Source: an uncultured Bacilli bacterium
GTDB lineage: Bacteria > Bacillota_I > Bacilli_A > RF39 > UBA660
Direction: 5' to 3'
Assembly: GCA_944331815.1 (NCBI GenBank)
Contig: CALVIQ010000110.1
Coordinates: forward strand, 1 to 18,187
DNA: 18,187 bases
Each line of letters opens with the position of its first letter. Position 1 is the stretch's first letter. A program made the position numbers and the translations under genes. Positions 1 through 6,937 of the stretch are shown piece after piece. The notes beneath the pieces are model-generated. The model searched no databases. It was not told the origin of the DNA and was given only the letters and a program-made list of their open reading frames with translations.

Positions 1-47
1 TCTTTTGAGTAATATTTATTTTTTCCACCTTTAGGTCTTCCTTGCAT
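1..47 (-). CDS. Transposase N-terminus (probable IS3-type orfA), partial
   Basis: Only the first 15 codons lie in the window; the gene runs off the left edge. The peptide is MQGRPKGGKNKYYSK, and its GRPKGGKNxYYSK pattern resembles the start of IS3/IS150-type transposase orfA proteins, where it precedes a helix-turn-helix. The start is supported by a good ribosome site (AAAGGAG at about 56-62, 8-9 bases upstream) and by an extended -10 promoter at 68-76. The family call rests on a very short peptide, so another DNA-binding protein starting with a GRPKGG patch is possible. Confidence 0.55.
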   Translation of the reverse strand, partial: MQGRPKGGKNKYYSK

Positions 48-67
48 TTTTTCATCTCCTTTATTAA

Positions 68-76
68 ATTATACCA
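68..76 (-). promoter_or_regulatory. Extended -10 promoter of the transposase
   Basis: TGG-TATAAT on the minus strand is a TGn-extended -10. It lies 21 bases upstream of the transposase ATG and just before its AAAGGAG site. There is no convincing -35. Confidence 0.5.
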
Positions 77-80
77 AAGA

Positions 81-113
81 AAAAGTAAACACATCTTTTT
101 TGTGTCTACTTTT
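81..113 (-). terminator. Hairpin with T-rich tail; IS subterminal stem-loop or operon terminator
   Basis: AAAAGTAAACACA (81-93) pairs with TGTGTCTACTTTT (101-113) around a 7-base loop. The single imperfect pair is a G-U wobble on the minus-strand RNA. Going left, the stem runs into TTTTTCTTT on the minus strand, so it could end the long teichoic-acid transcript that stops coding at 140. It could equally be part of the IS end. The stem is GC-poor. Confidence 0.45.
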
Positions 114-139
114 ATTTTACAACTTCAGAAATGTTAAAC

Positions 140-874
140 TTAATCTTTTTTCATAAATTCTTCATATGCTGCAATAACAGTTTCAGGATTACCTATTTGT
201 TTTACTTTTCCATCATGTAGCCACAATACTTCATTACATAATTCTTTTAGAGTTTCTAAACTATGAGATACAATAACAACAGTTCTATTTTCATCAGATA
301 TTAACTCTTTCATTTTATTATAACTTTTTTGTTTAAACTTAACATCTCCTACACTAAATACTTCATCAATTAACATTATGTCTGTTTCTAATATTGCTGT
401 TATAGAAAACGCTAATTTGGAATACATGCCACTAGAATAGCTTGAAACTGGTTTATAAATAAATTTCCCTAATTCGGAAAAATCAATTATATCATTGATT
501 TTTTCTTTGATTTGTTGTTCAGAAAATCCTAATAACATACCAGATAAAAATATATTTTCATATCCTGTTAATTTATTTTGAAAGCCGACACCTATTGACA
601 ATAGTGAAACTGAATTGCCATGCAAATCTATCGTTCCTTTATCTGGAGAAAATATACCAGCTATACTTCTTAACATTGTAGATTTACCACTACCATTTTT
701 ACCAATTATACCCAATATTTTTCCTTTTTCAACACTGAAAGATACTCCTCTAACTGCTTCAAATACTTCAGATTTGCTCATTTTCATTTTTAATAAAGAT
801 TTTTTTATAGAAAATCCTTTCAATGTTCTATAACTTATATGTAAGTCTTTAACTGTAATGGCTTCTTTACTCAT
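140..874 (-). CDS. tagH: Teichoic acid ABC exporter, ATPase subunit (TagH/Wzt-like)
   Basis: This is the ATP-binding subunit of a two-component polysaccharide/teichoic acid exporter acting on the cytoplasmic face of the membrane. Visible motifs in the 244-residue protein are Walker A GKNGSGKS (58-65), Q-loop Gln99, the signature YSSGM (146-150, the divergent form usual in TagH/Wzt proteins), Walker B with DE at 170-171, and switch His204. The N-terminal stretch before Walker A (about 20-40, FSIKKSLLKMK) is the insertion common in TagH/RfbB-type ATPases. It lacks the long extracellular C-terminal part of Bacillus TagH. The ATG overlaps the TGA of the permease by 4 bases, so the two are translationally coupled. 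It is the last gene of the minus-strand teichoic-acid operon. Family assignment is firm; the substrate is inferred from the locus. Confidence 0.93.
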   Translation of the reverse strand: MSKEAITVKDLHISYRTLKGFSIKKSLLKMKMSKSEVFEAVRGVSFSVEKGKILGIIGKNGSGKSTMLRSIAGIFSPDKGTIDLHGNSVSLLSIGVGFQNKLTGYENIFLSGMLLGFSEQQIKEKINDIIDFSELGKFIYKPVSSYSSGMYSKLAFSITAILETDIMLIDEVFSVGDVKFKQKSYNKMKELISDENRTVVIVSHSLETLKELCNEVLWLHDGKVKQIGNPETVIAAYEEFMKKD

Positions 875-1656
875 TTTGTCACCTTCGCATAACTATTTTC
901 ATATTTTTGAATTGTTTTAATTCCTATTATTGATAATATTATTCCTACAATTAACCAAATTCCCAACATTCTATAATTAACTATATGAGTAGTCAAAAAT
1001 GTTTTTCTAAATGAATCAATTATAAAAGCAATAGGATTTAAATTTAATAAAATTCTATTATATGGAGTTGGTACTCTTGTTGATATAGCATAAAAAATAC
1101 CAGATAAATAAAACATTAATTTAAGAACGATATTCATAACATTGCTTAAATCTTCTACAAACACACCAAAGTGCATCAATATACAAGCTATACCAAATGA
1201 TAAAATAAATAGCACTAATAAAACTGGAAAAAATTGAATCATATATAACGTATATGGAACTTTAAAAAATAACATCATAATTAAAATTAAGCCCCAAGAA
1301 ATAATCATCTTAAACAAATTCGTAAACATTTTTATTAATAATAATATATACTTAGGTATATATACTTTTGTAACTATTGATTTATTGTTAGCAATTAATT
1401 TAACGCTTGAATTAACTGTTGTGCTAAAAAAATTCCAAGCAGTTAATCCAATTAATACAAATATTGGTAAATTTTCTTCATTAGTTTTAAATACTATTTG
1501 AACTATAAATGTATAAACTAACATAAAACATAGCGGATCCAATATCCACCAAAGCCAATTTAAATATGAATTAGCAACTTCTGTTTTTAAATTTGACTTA
1601 GTAGAATAAATAATATACTTATAATATTTTTTTATATCTTGAAAAAATTTTTGCAT
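871..1656 (-). CDS. tagG: Teichoic acid ABC exporter, permease subunit (TagG/Wzm-like)
   Basis: This 261-residue ABC-2 type permease has about six membrane segments (roughly 37-57, 66-84, 108-130, 141-163, 176-193 and 231-247). Family hallmarks are the amphipathic N-terminus, the segment around 169-192 with DLSNVMNIVLKLMFYLSGIF, and NPIAFIIDSFR (207-217), all typical of TagG/Wzm/RfbA permeases. It would carry the lipid-linked glycerol-phosphate polymer across the membrane together with the ATPase that overlaps its 3' end. The start follows GGTGAT in the minus strand. A weak internal promoter (TGA-TAAAAT, 1672-1680) lies just upstream, so the transporter pair may also be transcribed alone. Length is normal for the family. 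Confidence 0.92.
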   Translation of the reverse strand: MQKFFQDIKKYYKYIIYSTKSNLKTEVANSYLNWLWWILDPLCFMLVYTFIVQIVFKTNEENLPIFVLIGLTAWNFFSTTVNSSVKLIANNKSIVTKVYIPKYILLLIKMFTNLFKMIISWGLILIMMLFFKVPYTLYMIQFFPVLLVLFILSFGIACILMHFGVFVEDLSNVMNIVLKLMFYLSGIFYAISTRVPTPYNRILLNLNPIAFIIDSFRKTFLTTHIVNYRMLGIWLIVGIILSIIGIKTIQKYENSYAKVTK

Positions 1657-1671
1657 TCTATCACCAACACT

Positions 1672-1680
1672 ATTTTATCA
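1672..1680 (-). promoter_or_regulatory. Possible internal promoter before the ABC transporter pair
   Basis: TGA-TAAAAT on the minus strand matches the extended -10 seen before the plus-strand pgsA-like gene. It sits 15 bases upstream of the permease ATG in the 64-base gap after the phosphopantetheinyl transferase gene. No -35 is clear. Confidence 0.3.
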
Positions 1681-1720
1681 TAATTTTATAAATATTTCTA
1701 TATTTTACATTATTGCAAAA

Positions 1721-2161
1721 TTAATCATAATTTGCAATATTGATAACAAATTCATCATATATAAATGATTTAACTTTATATTTTTTTATATCTATCATAT
1801 TAATATAACAGATATTGCTATCAATTAATTTAATAATTGATTCTTTTTTCGAAAATAAAGTAATTACTTCTTTATCATCTAGTCCATCAAAAAATAGTAT
1901 TCTTTTAAATGATTCCGGAACTTTTTTAAAAAATTGTATATCAGCCCCTACTGGCTTAGTATCAAAAACAATTAATAATAAATTATTATCATTTGATATA
2001 CTTAAATATATTTTGTTATTTTTAATATAAGGTTTACCATTTTTTGAATATAACAATTCATATTCTTCAATATGATAATATTTACGAATAACATCAGATA
2101 TTATTTTTTTCTTTTGAGATTTATAATCATTTTCTATAGTTTGAAGGACTATTTTTTGCAT
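1721..2161 (-). CDS. Short Sfp-type 4'-phosphopantetheinyl transferase-like protein
   Basis: Sfp-family enzymes move the 4'-phosphopantetheine arm of CoA onto the Ser of carrier proteins. The 146-residue protein follows the Sfp order: GKPY (42-45), IYLSISND (51-58) in place of the usual FNISHS, FDTKPVGADIQ (66-76) in place of FDxxPIGIDIE, and FSKKESIIK (103-111) in place of WxxKESxxK. The metal-binding Asp74 and the KE pair (106-107) are kept. The second acidic residue of DIE is Gln76, and the CoA-contacting His of NISHS is Asn57. It is shorter than typical Sfp proteins (about 200-230 residues). The start lies 35 bases inside the SGNH gene and has only a weak ribosome site. The carrier protein three genes upstream is the obvious target. 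It may be a minimal specialised enzyme or a decayed one. Confidence 0.65.
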   Translation of the reverse strand: MQKIVLQTIENDYKSQKKKIISDVIRKYYHIEEYELLYSKNGKPYIKNNKIYLSISNDNNLLLIVFDTKPVGADIQFFKKVPESFKRILFFDGLDDKEVITLFSKKESIIKLIDSNICYINMIDIKKYKVKSFIYDEFVINIANYD

Positions 2162-3224
2162 TTTTATCTATTTTTTTATTCGCAATATTAATATATTCGT
2201 TTAACTCTTTTTCATATAATTTATAATCTTCATGCCAATTTATATAAAATTCATCTTGCCTATGATCTGGTAAGTCAAAATTATTTTTTAAATATTCAGC
2301 TAAATATTCATTTAATTTTAATGCACCTAATACATTTAAATGGGCACCAGCATCTTTTGTATCTTCATCCCAATTCAAACCAAAATCAAAAGTATTGAAA
2401 TCTAAAAATTTTATGTTATGTTCATCTGCATATTCTTGAATAAGTTTATTTTGAGTTTTTCCCCAATCTCTACTATTAGGCAATTGCATTATCATAAGTG
2501 TAATATTTTTTTCTTGACAATATTCATAAATCTTTTCTAAGTATTCATATGAATTGTTTTCAAATTGAATTTTATCATCATATTCACTCATATATGTATC
2601 AGCATTTGTACTTGGTTTAACTGAAGAAGCCATAACAAATCCTTTGGTTATTGAATAATATTCTTTTTTTAATTTTTTTAAATCTTCAAACTTAAATTCA
2701 CTCCAACGACCATGGTATCTAAATAACGGAAAATAAGCAGAAATCTTATCCATAAAAGAAAATGGATAATTTTTATCATTGATTAATTCAAATTTTATAT
2801 ATGGATCTTTTAAATGGTCTATATGTGCTCTTTGATGTGGTTCATTAAATTTATATTTATAAAACATAGTATCAGAATCAATGACAACTAACTTAGGAGT
2901 TTGAGTTTTTAAAGCATCTTTTAATAAATAATAAGTTCCATATGTTCTAACAGAAGAAACACTATTATTATAAGAAACTATTCCATATTTATTCCATAGT
3001 TCCATTGGAGAAACTGCATTTAACATAGTACTATCCCCTAAAAACAACACATCAATAGAATTAGGAGGTAATTCGTAATATCCTTTAGTTGTAATAGTTT
3101 GTCCTTGTAAACCACTTTTTGATATAGTTTCAGGAGTAAGTATTATTCCAATTATGTATATCAAAAATAAAGTAATAAATATGAAAATAATACATTTAAA
3201 TAAATTTTTAATAGTTTGCTTCAT
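2127..3224 (-). CDS. Membrane-anchored SGNH-fold acyl-transfer protein (DltD/AlgJ-like)
   Basis: The 365-residue protein has one N-terminal membrane anchor (about 9-29) and an extracellular SGNH/GDSL-type domain. The GDST motif (63-66) gives the nucleophile Ser65, and D291/H295 in DAGAHLN gives the rest of the triad. In Dlt and alginate O-acetylation systems the MBOAT protein works with an extracytoplasmic SGNH partner of this kind, which places the acyl group on the polymer. Its start directly abuts the MBOAT stop, and the strong GGAGG ribosome site lies inside the last MBOAT codons, implying tight coupling. The C-terminal 40 residues are charged and probably flexible. Overall similarity to DltD itself is limited, so the functional role is inferred from fold, topology and neighbours. 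Confidence 0.8.
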   Translation of the reverse strand: MKQTIKNLFKCIIFIFITLFLIYIIGIILTPETISKSGLQGQTITTKGYYELPPNSIDVLFLGDSTMLNAVSPMELWNKYGIVSYNNSVSSVRTYGTYYLLKDALKTQTPKLVVIDSDTMFYKYKFNEPHQRAHIDHLKDPYIKFELINDKNYPFSFMDKISAYFPLFRYHGRWSEFKFEDLKKLKKEYYSITKGFVMASSVKPSTNADTYMSEYDDKIQFENNSYEYLEKIYEYCQEKNITLMIMQLPNSRDWGKTQNKLIQEYADEHNIKFLDFNTFDFGLNWDEDTKDAGAHLNVLGALKLNEYLAEYLKNNFDLPDHRQDEFYINWHEDYKLYEKELNEYINIANKKIDKNAKNSPSNYRK

Positions 3225-4715
3225 TTAAAAACCTCCATATATAAAACTTTTTGCAGCGTAGCCTCTACCGTATATTCCAAATATTAAAATAGAAAAAATA
3301 ATCAAAAGGTAAACAATCCATCTAAATAATAAATTCTGTTCATTTAATTTTTCACGAATATTAACTCCTAATTCACAAGAAAGTTCAATGCAAAAAATTA
3401 TAACAATAAAAAAGCCACTAATTAAAAAATCTGATAATTTTAACCCTAATTGAGAAATACTTAAATCCATTGAAATAGAAAACAATCCTTTGAACATAAT
3501 TAAAAATTGATTTATATTTTCACTTCTAAATAATAACATTCCAATACAAACAATCAAAATTGTTCTTAGTATCCTAAATAATTTAAAACTCCATACATTA
3601 GTATTTATTTTAAAGAAAATAACAATTTTATCTAATACAGGTTTTAACAAAACACCTAACATCATCAAAACATAATAATATAATCCATATAATATATATT
3701 TTACACTTGCTCCGTGCCATAAACCATTAACAAACCAAACAAAAAATAAAGGAAATGCAATTATAATAAATTTGGATAAATGTTTAAATTTTATTTTTCT
3801 AACAAATAAATTTAATTTCATATTCATTTTAGATAATGAAATAGGATAAAAAATATAATCTTTTAACCATTCACCTAAAGTAATATGCCATCTACGCCAA
3901 AATTCTTGAATTGATTGTGAGAAAAAAGGTCTTCTAAAATTATTAGGTAATTTTATATCAAACAACTCTGATACACCACTAATAATATCAATACAACCTG
4001 AAAAATCACAATAAATTTGAATAGTATACATTATTATAGCCATAATAGCAGGTATTCCTGTATAACTATTCTTAAAAACATTGTCTACAAAAATTCCTAA
4101 CCTATCAGCTATAATTAACTTTTTCATAAATCCGTAACCAATTAATACCCAAGCTGATATAATTTTTTCATAATCAAATTTCTTATCACTAAATATTTTT
4201 TCTTTTAAATCATTATATCGACAAATTGGTCCTTCTATAATTTTAGGAAAATATGTAAAAAATGTAAATAATTTCAAAAAATTTTTTTCAGGAATTGTTT
4301 TTTTTCTATAAACATCAACTACATAAGCTATCATTTCTAATGAATAATATGATATACCAATCGGCATAATAAATTTCATATATGGTATATTTAAACCGAA
4401 TATATTAATAATTGGATTAATCAAAGAAGAAATAAAATTATTATATTTTAAAATTGCTAAAAAGGATAAAATTGTTAATATTGATAATAAAACGATTTTC
4501 TTTTTATGATTACCATACTTGTTAATTAATTGTGCTGAAAAAAATGCAACTAACGAAGCTAAAAATACATAAATTATTAACTTACCACTTAAAGATAAGA
4601 AAAAAACTATATTGCCTAATAAAATAGCAATCCATCTAATTTTTTTAGGCAATACATAATAAATTATCATCAATAATACAACAAATATCAAAAAACTTAG
4701 TGAAATATAACTCAT
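3225..4715 (-). CDS. MBOAT-family O-acyltransferase (DltB/AlgI-like) with C-terminal FIYGGF motif
   Basis: MBOAT proteins pass an acyl group from a cytoplasmic thioester to the outside of the membrane. This 496-residue protein has many membrane segments and the family signatures YCDFSGCIDI (235-244), FWRRWHITLGEWLKDYIFYP (272-291, His277) and NGLWHGAS (330-337, the invariant catalytic His334). Length is near AlgI (about 500) and above DltB (about 400). It ends in AKSFIYGGF. The FIYxxF C-terminus is the motif that in Dlt systems is carried by DltX, with the Tyr proposed as the relay acyl acceptor; here it is part of the MBOAT itself. It lies 19 bases after the carrier gene with no clear ribosome site, and abuts the SGNH gene. 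The group transferred is not known. Confidence 0.92.
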   Translation of the reverse strand: MSYISLSFLIFVVLLMIIYYVLPKKIRWIAILLGNIVFFLSLSGKLIIYVFLASLVAFFSAQLINKYGNHKKKIVLLSILTILSFLAILKYNNFISSLINPIINIFGLNIPYMKFIMPIGISYYSLEMIAYVVDVYRKKTIPEKNFLKLFTFFTYFPKIIEGPICRYNDLKEKIFSDKKFDYEKIISAWVLIGYGFMKKLIIADRLGIFVDNVFKNSYTGIPAIMAIIMYTIQIYCDFSGCIDIISGVSELFDIKLPNNFRRPFFSQSIQEFWRRWHITLGEWLKDYIFYPISLSKMNMKLNLFVRKIKFKHLSKFIIIAFPLFFVWFVNGLWHGASVKYILYGLYYYVLMMLGVLLKPVLDKIVIFFKINTNVWSFKLFRILRTILIVCIGMLLFRSENINQFLIMFKGLFSISMDLSISQLGLKLSDFLISGFFIVIIFCIELSCELGVNIREKLNEQNLLFRWIVYLLIIFSILIFGIYGRGYAAKSFIYGGF

Positions 4716-4734
4716 AAATTATCAATAAAAATTA

Positions 4735-4956
4735 CTATTTTAAAGAGTTTACTAGTTTTTCTATTGCTTCAACATTTTCAAAGTTTTCCGGAATTAATTC
4801 CATTGGTGTAATATTGATATTAAATTTATTATTTAATAATGAAATAAGCATTACAATATCAAAAGATGTTAAAATTTCATTTGTAATTAAATTATTTTCA
4901 TTAGCATAATCTATTCCTGGTTTTACTTCGTTTAAAACTTCTATTATTTCTTTCAT
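4735..4956 (-). CDS. dltC: Acyl/aminoacyl carrier protein (DltC-like)
   Basis: A 73-residue carrier protein, the size of DltC. The phosphopantetheine site is Ser31 in ILTSFDIVML (28-37). It matches the LDSxxxVEL pattern of helix II, with Thr30 in place of the usual Asp before the serine. Helix III (about ITPMELIPENFENVEAI, 49-65) is also recognisable. It would be charged by the adenylation enzyme, whose stop codon lies one base upstream, and would present the thioester to the MBOAT that follows. The start is firm: GAGGAG lies 11 bases upstream. The DltC name reflects size and context; the cargo need not be D-alanine. Confidence 0.88.
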   Translation of the reverse strand: MKEIIEVLNEVKPGIDYANENNLITNEILTSFDIVMLISLLNNKFNINITPMELIPENFENVEAIEKLVNSLK

Positions 4957-4957
4957 A

Positions 4958-6475
4958 TTATCTCATCTCCTCATAAATTTGTTTTAATTTTACCCTATCT
5001 ATTTTTCCATTTGCGTTATAAAACATCTTAGGCAATTTTATAACTTTGTTAGGTTGCATATATTTTACTAATTTTTTATTTAAAAATTTTATAACATCGT
5101 CATCACATAATAATTGTGATTCATAAAATAACACTATTAATTTATCAATATTATCATAAATACAAGCACAAATAGTTAATCCTTCTAATGAATTTATATT
5201 AGTCTCTATTTCGCCTAATTCAATGCGATAACCCATATGTTTTATTTGAAAATCTTTACGTCCAAAATATTCTATTTCACCATATTTATTTATTCTTCCT
5301 AAATCTCCTGTTTTATATACAATTTCTGGATAATTATTATTCAAAGGATTTTGAACAAAAGCCAAACTCGTTTTTTCAGAATTATTATAATAACCGTTGC
5401 CAACAAAAGATCCCCTAACATATATTTCCCCTACTTCATCTTTTGTGGCTTGTTTATTATTTTCTGTAATTATCAAAACTTCTAAATTATTACAAGCATT
5501 CCCAATTGGTAATGTTTCATTATCTTTGAATTTGCGATTTACAACATAATAAGCACAAATATCAGTAGTTTCAGTTGGACCATATAAATTAGCATAAATA
5601 ATATTAGGTAAATATTTTCGCCAAATATTTAACTGTGGCATTGGCATTACCTCACCAGCGAATAAAACTTTTTTTAAAAACTTAGGTATAACATAATCAA
5701 AAACTTTAGAATTTGCAACAATACTAAGAGCTGATGGAACCCAATAAATAGTATTAATCTTATAAGAATCTAAATATTTAATTAAATTCATAGGAAAAGA
5801 AAAATTAATTTTAGGTATTATATTTAAAGTGGCCCCAAACATAATTGTTGAATAAACATCAGAAACTGACATACTAAAGTAAAAAGGAGTTTGATTACCA
5901 AAAACAGTTTCATTATTAATATTAAAAGTTGTACCAAACCACTTAGTATAATTTATTAATGAACGATGATTAATAACTGTTCCCTTAGGAACTCCTGTTG
6001 ACCCACTTGTAAACAATATATAAGCAGGATCCGTATCAATCCTTTTTGAATTAACTATCTCTAATTTTTTATTGTTTATTGATTTAATTGATAATTGATC
6101 AATATTAACTTTTTTTATATCAAAAATTTCTAATGTATCAATATTTTTATTATTCGAAATTATTAAACTTGGTTGTAAAGTATCAATAATAGTAGATAAT
6201 CTTTCTATCGGTGAAGTAACATCTAAGACACAATAACAATTGCCACTATATAGAATTCCAAACATTGCTTTTAAACAATCAATACTTTTATCTATAAAAA
6301 TAGCAATAGGTTTATTATATATATCATTTTCTAAAATATTAGTAGCAATAATTTTAGAATCATTACAAAAATCAAAATAACTTATTTTACTATCTTTTTC
6401 TTCAAAAATAGTTTTTTCATTATAAATTTTAGAAGTTTGTTCTAAATAATCAACAATACTTTTTTTCATATTCAT
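4958..6475 (-). CDS. dltA: DltA-like adenylation enzyme (carrier-protein ligase) with altered substrate pocket
   Basis: This 505-residue ANL-superfamily enzyme activates an acid as its adenylate and loads it on the downstream carrier protein. Motifs in order are A3 FTSGSTGVPKG (155-165), A5 YGPTET (298-303), A7 YKTGD (387-391), the A8 hinge around GRKDFQIKHMGYRIELGEIE (405-424) and A10 NANGKIDR with the catalytic Lys491. Length and overall match fit DltA. In DltA the segment NQAPFSFDLS carries the Asp that binds the substrate amine; here NQTPFYFSMS has Ser201. The DltA Cys of FCGEVLP, linked to D-alanine preference, is Ala273. The substrate may therefore not be D-alanine. The start is ambiguous: the first ATG abuts the tagD stop, but the AGGA site is spaced better for the ATG two codons later (6469). 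Confidence 0.85.
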   Translation of the reverse strand: MNMKKSIVDYLEQTSKIYNEKTIFEEKDSKISYFDFCNDSKIIATNILENDIYNKPIAIFIDKSIDCLKAMFGILYSGNCYCVLDVTSPIERLSTIIDTLQPSLIISNNKNIDTLEIFDIKKVNIDQLSIKSINNKKLEIVNSKRIDTDPAYILFTSGSTGVPKGTVINHRSLINYTKWFGTTFNINNETVFGNQTPFYFSMSVSDVYSTIMFGATLNIIPKINFSFPMNLIKYLDSYKINTIYWVPSALSIVANSKVFDYVIPKFLKKVLFAGEVMPMPQLNIWRKYLPNIIYANLYGPTETTDICAYYVVNRKFKDNETLPIGNACNNLEVLIITENNKQATKDEVGEIYVRGSFVGNGYYNNSEKTSLAFVQNPLNNNYPEIVYKTGDLGRINKYGEIEYFGRKDFQIKHMGYRIELGEIETNINSLEGLTICACIYDNIDKLIVLFYESQLLCDDDVIKFLNKKLVKYMQPNKVIKLPKMFYNANGKIDRVKLKQIYEEMR

Positions 6476-6937
6476 TTATCCTATCTTTTTATTAGTATTA
6501 TCTTTAACAGGTTCTGGAATTTGATTTATTCCATTAACAGGATTTTGTAATTTTAATTCTTCTTTTATTTTAGTTGTTGAAATACCTTCTGTTCTATCCA
6601 AATATACAACTTCACAATAATCAGTTAAATAATTAAATCTATCACTTCCAGCCCAGTCACTTCCCATAACAACAACGTCTGCTTTATATTCTTTCACATC
6701 ATTTATTTTTTGTTCCCAATTTTCTTCTGGAATAACTAAATCAACATATCTAATTGCTTCTAACATTAATTTTCTAGTTTCGTAATTATGATATGCTTTT
6801 TTTCCTTTTAATTCATTAAATTCATCAGTACTTAATGCAACAATTAAATAATCTCCTAAAGCTTTTGCTCTTTTTAATAATCTAATATGACCATAATGTA
6901 ATAAATCAAATGTTCCATATGTTAATATTCTTTTCAT
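6476..6937 (-). CDS. tagD: Glycerol-3-phosphate cytidylyltransferase (TagD)
   Basis: This cytosolic enzyme joins CTP and sn-glycerol-3-phosphate to make CDP-glycerol, the donor for the TagB/TagF-type polymerases of this locus. The first 130 residues align closely with Bacillus TagD: YGTFDLLHYGHIRLLKRAK with the nucleotidyl HxGH motif at 14-17, STDEFN (36-41), RKLMLEAIRYVD (55-66) and RTEGISTTKIKEE (115-127). Its 153 residues exceed the usual ~129 because of a polar C-terminal tail (about 131-153, with NPVNGINQIPEP) of unknown purpose. The ATG overlaps the TGA of the upstream TagF-GT4 gene by 4 bases, and the dltA-like gene starts directly after its stop. Family and activity are firm. Confidence 0.95.
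   Translation of the reverse strand: MKRILTYGTFDLLHYGHIRLLKRAKALGDYLIVALSTDEFNELKGKKAYHNYETRKLMLEAIRYVDLVIPEENWEQKINDVKEYKADVVVMGSDWAGSDRFNYLTDYCEVVYLDRTEGISTTKIKEELKLQNPVNGINQIPEPVKDNTNKKIG

Larger units (their letters stand above)
1..121 (-). mobile_element. Left end of a probable insertion sequence, truncated by the window
   Basis: The stretch runs from a TGT at about 119-121, 18 bases past the stop codon of the ABC gene, to the transposase start. It holds a subterminal hairpin, an extended -10 promoter and a ribosome site, the usual order for the 5' end of an IS3-group element. The outer boundary is a guess, because the other end and any target duplication are outside the window. Confidence 0.4.

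Noticed and set aside
615..833. 72-codon open frame on the plus strand inside the ABC ATPase gene
   Set aside because: It lies opposite the Walker A region of a clearly real gene, has no ribosome site and shows no recognisable domain. Similar short frames at 1815, 8105, 8894, 12392 and 14674 were dropped for the same reason.
1721..6475. Plain D-alanylation dlt operon
   Set aside because: Gene order and families resemble dltABCD, but the adenylation pocket has lost the amine-binding Asp and the D-alanine-linked Cys. The added Sfp-like gene and the MBOAT-borne FIYGGF also differ, so D-alanine should not be assumed.
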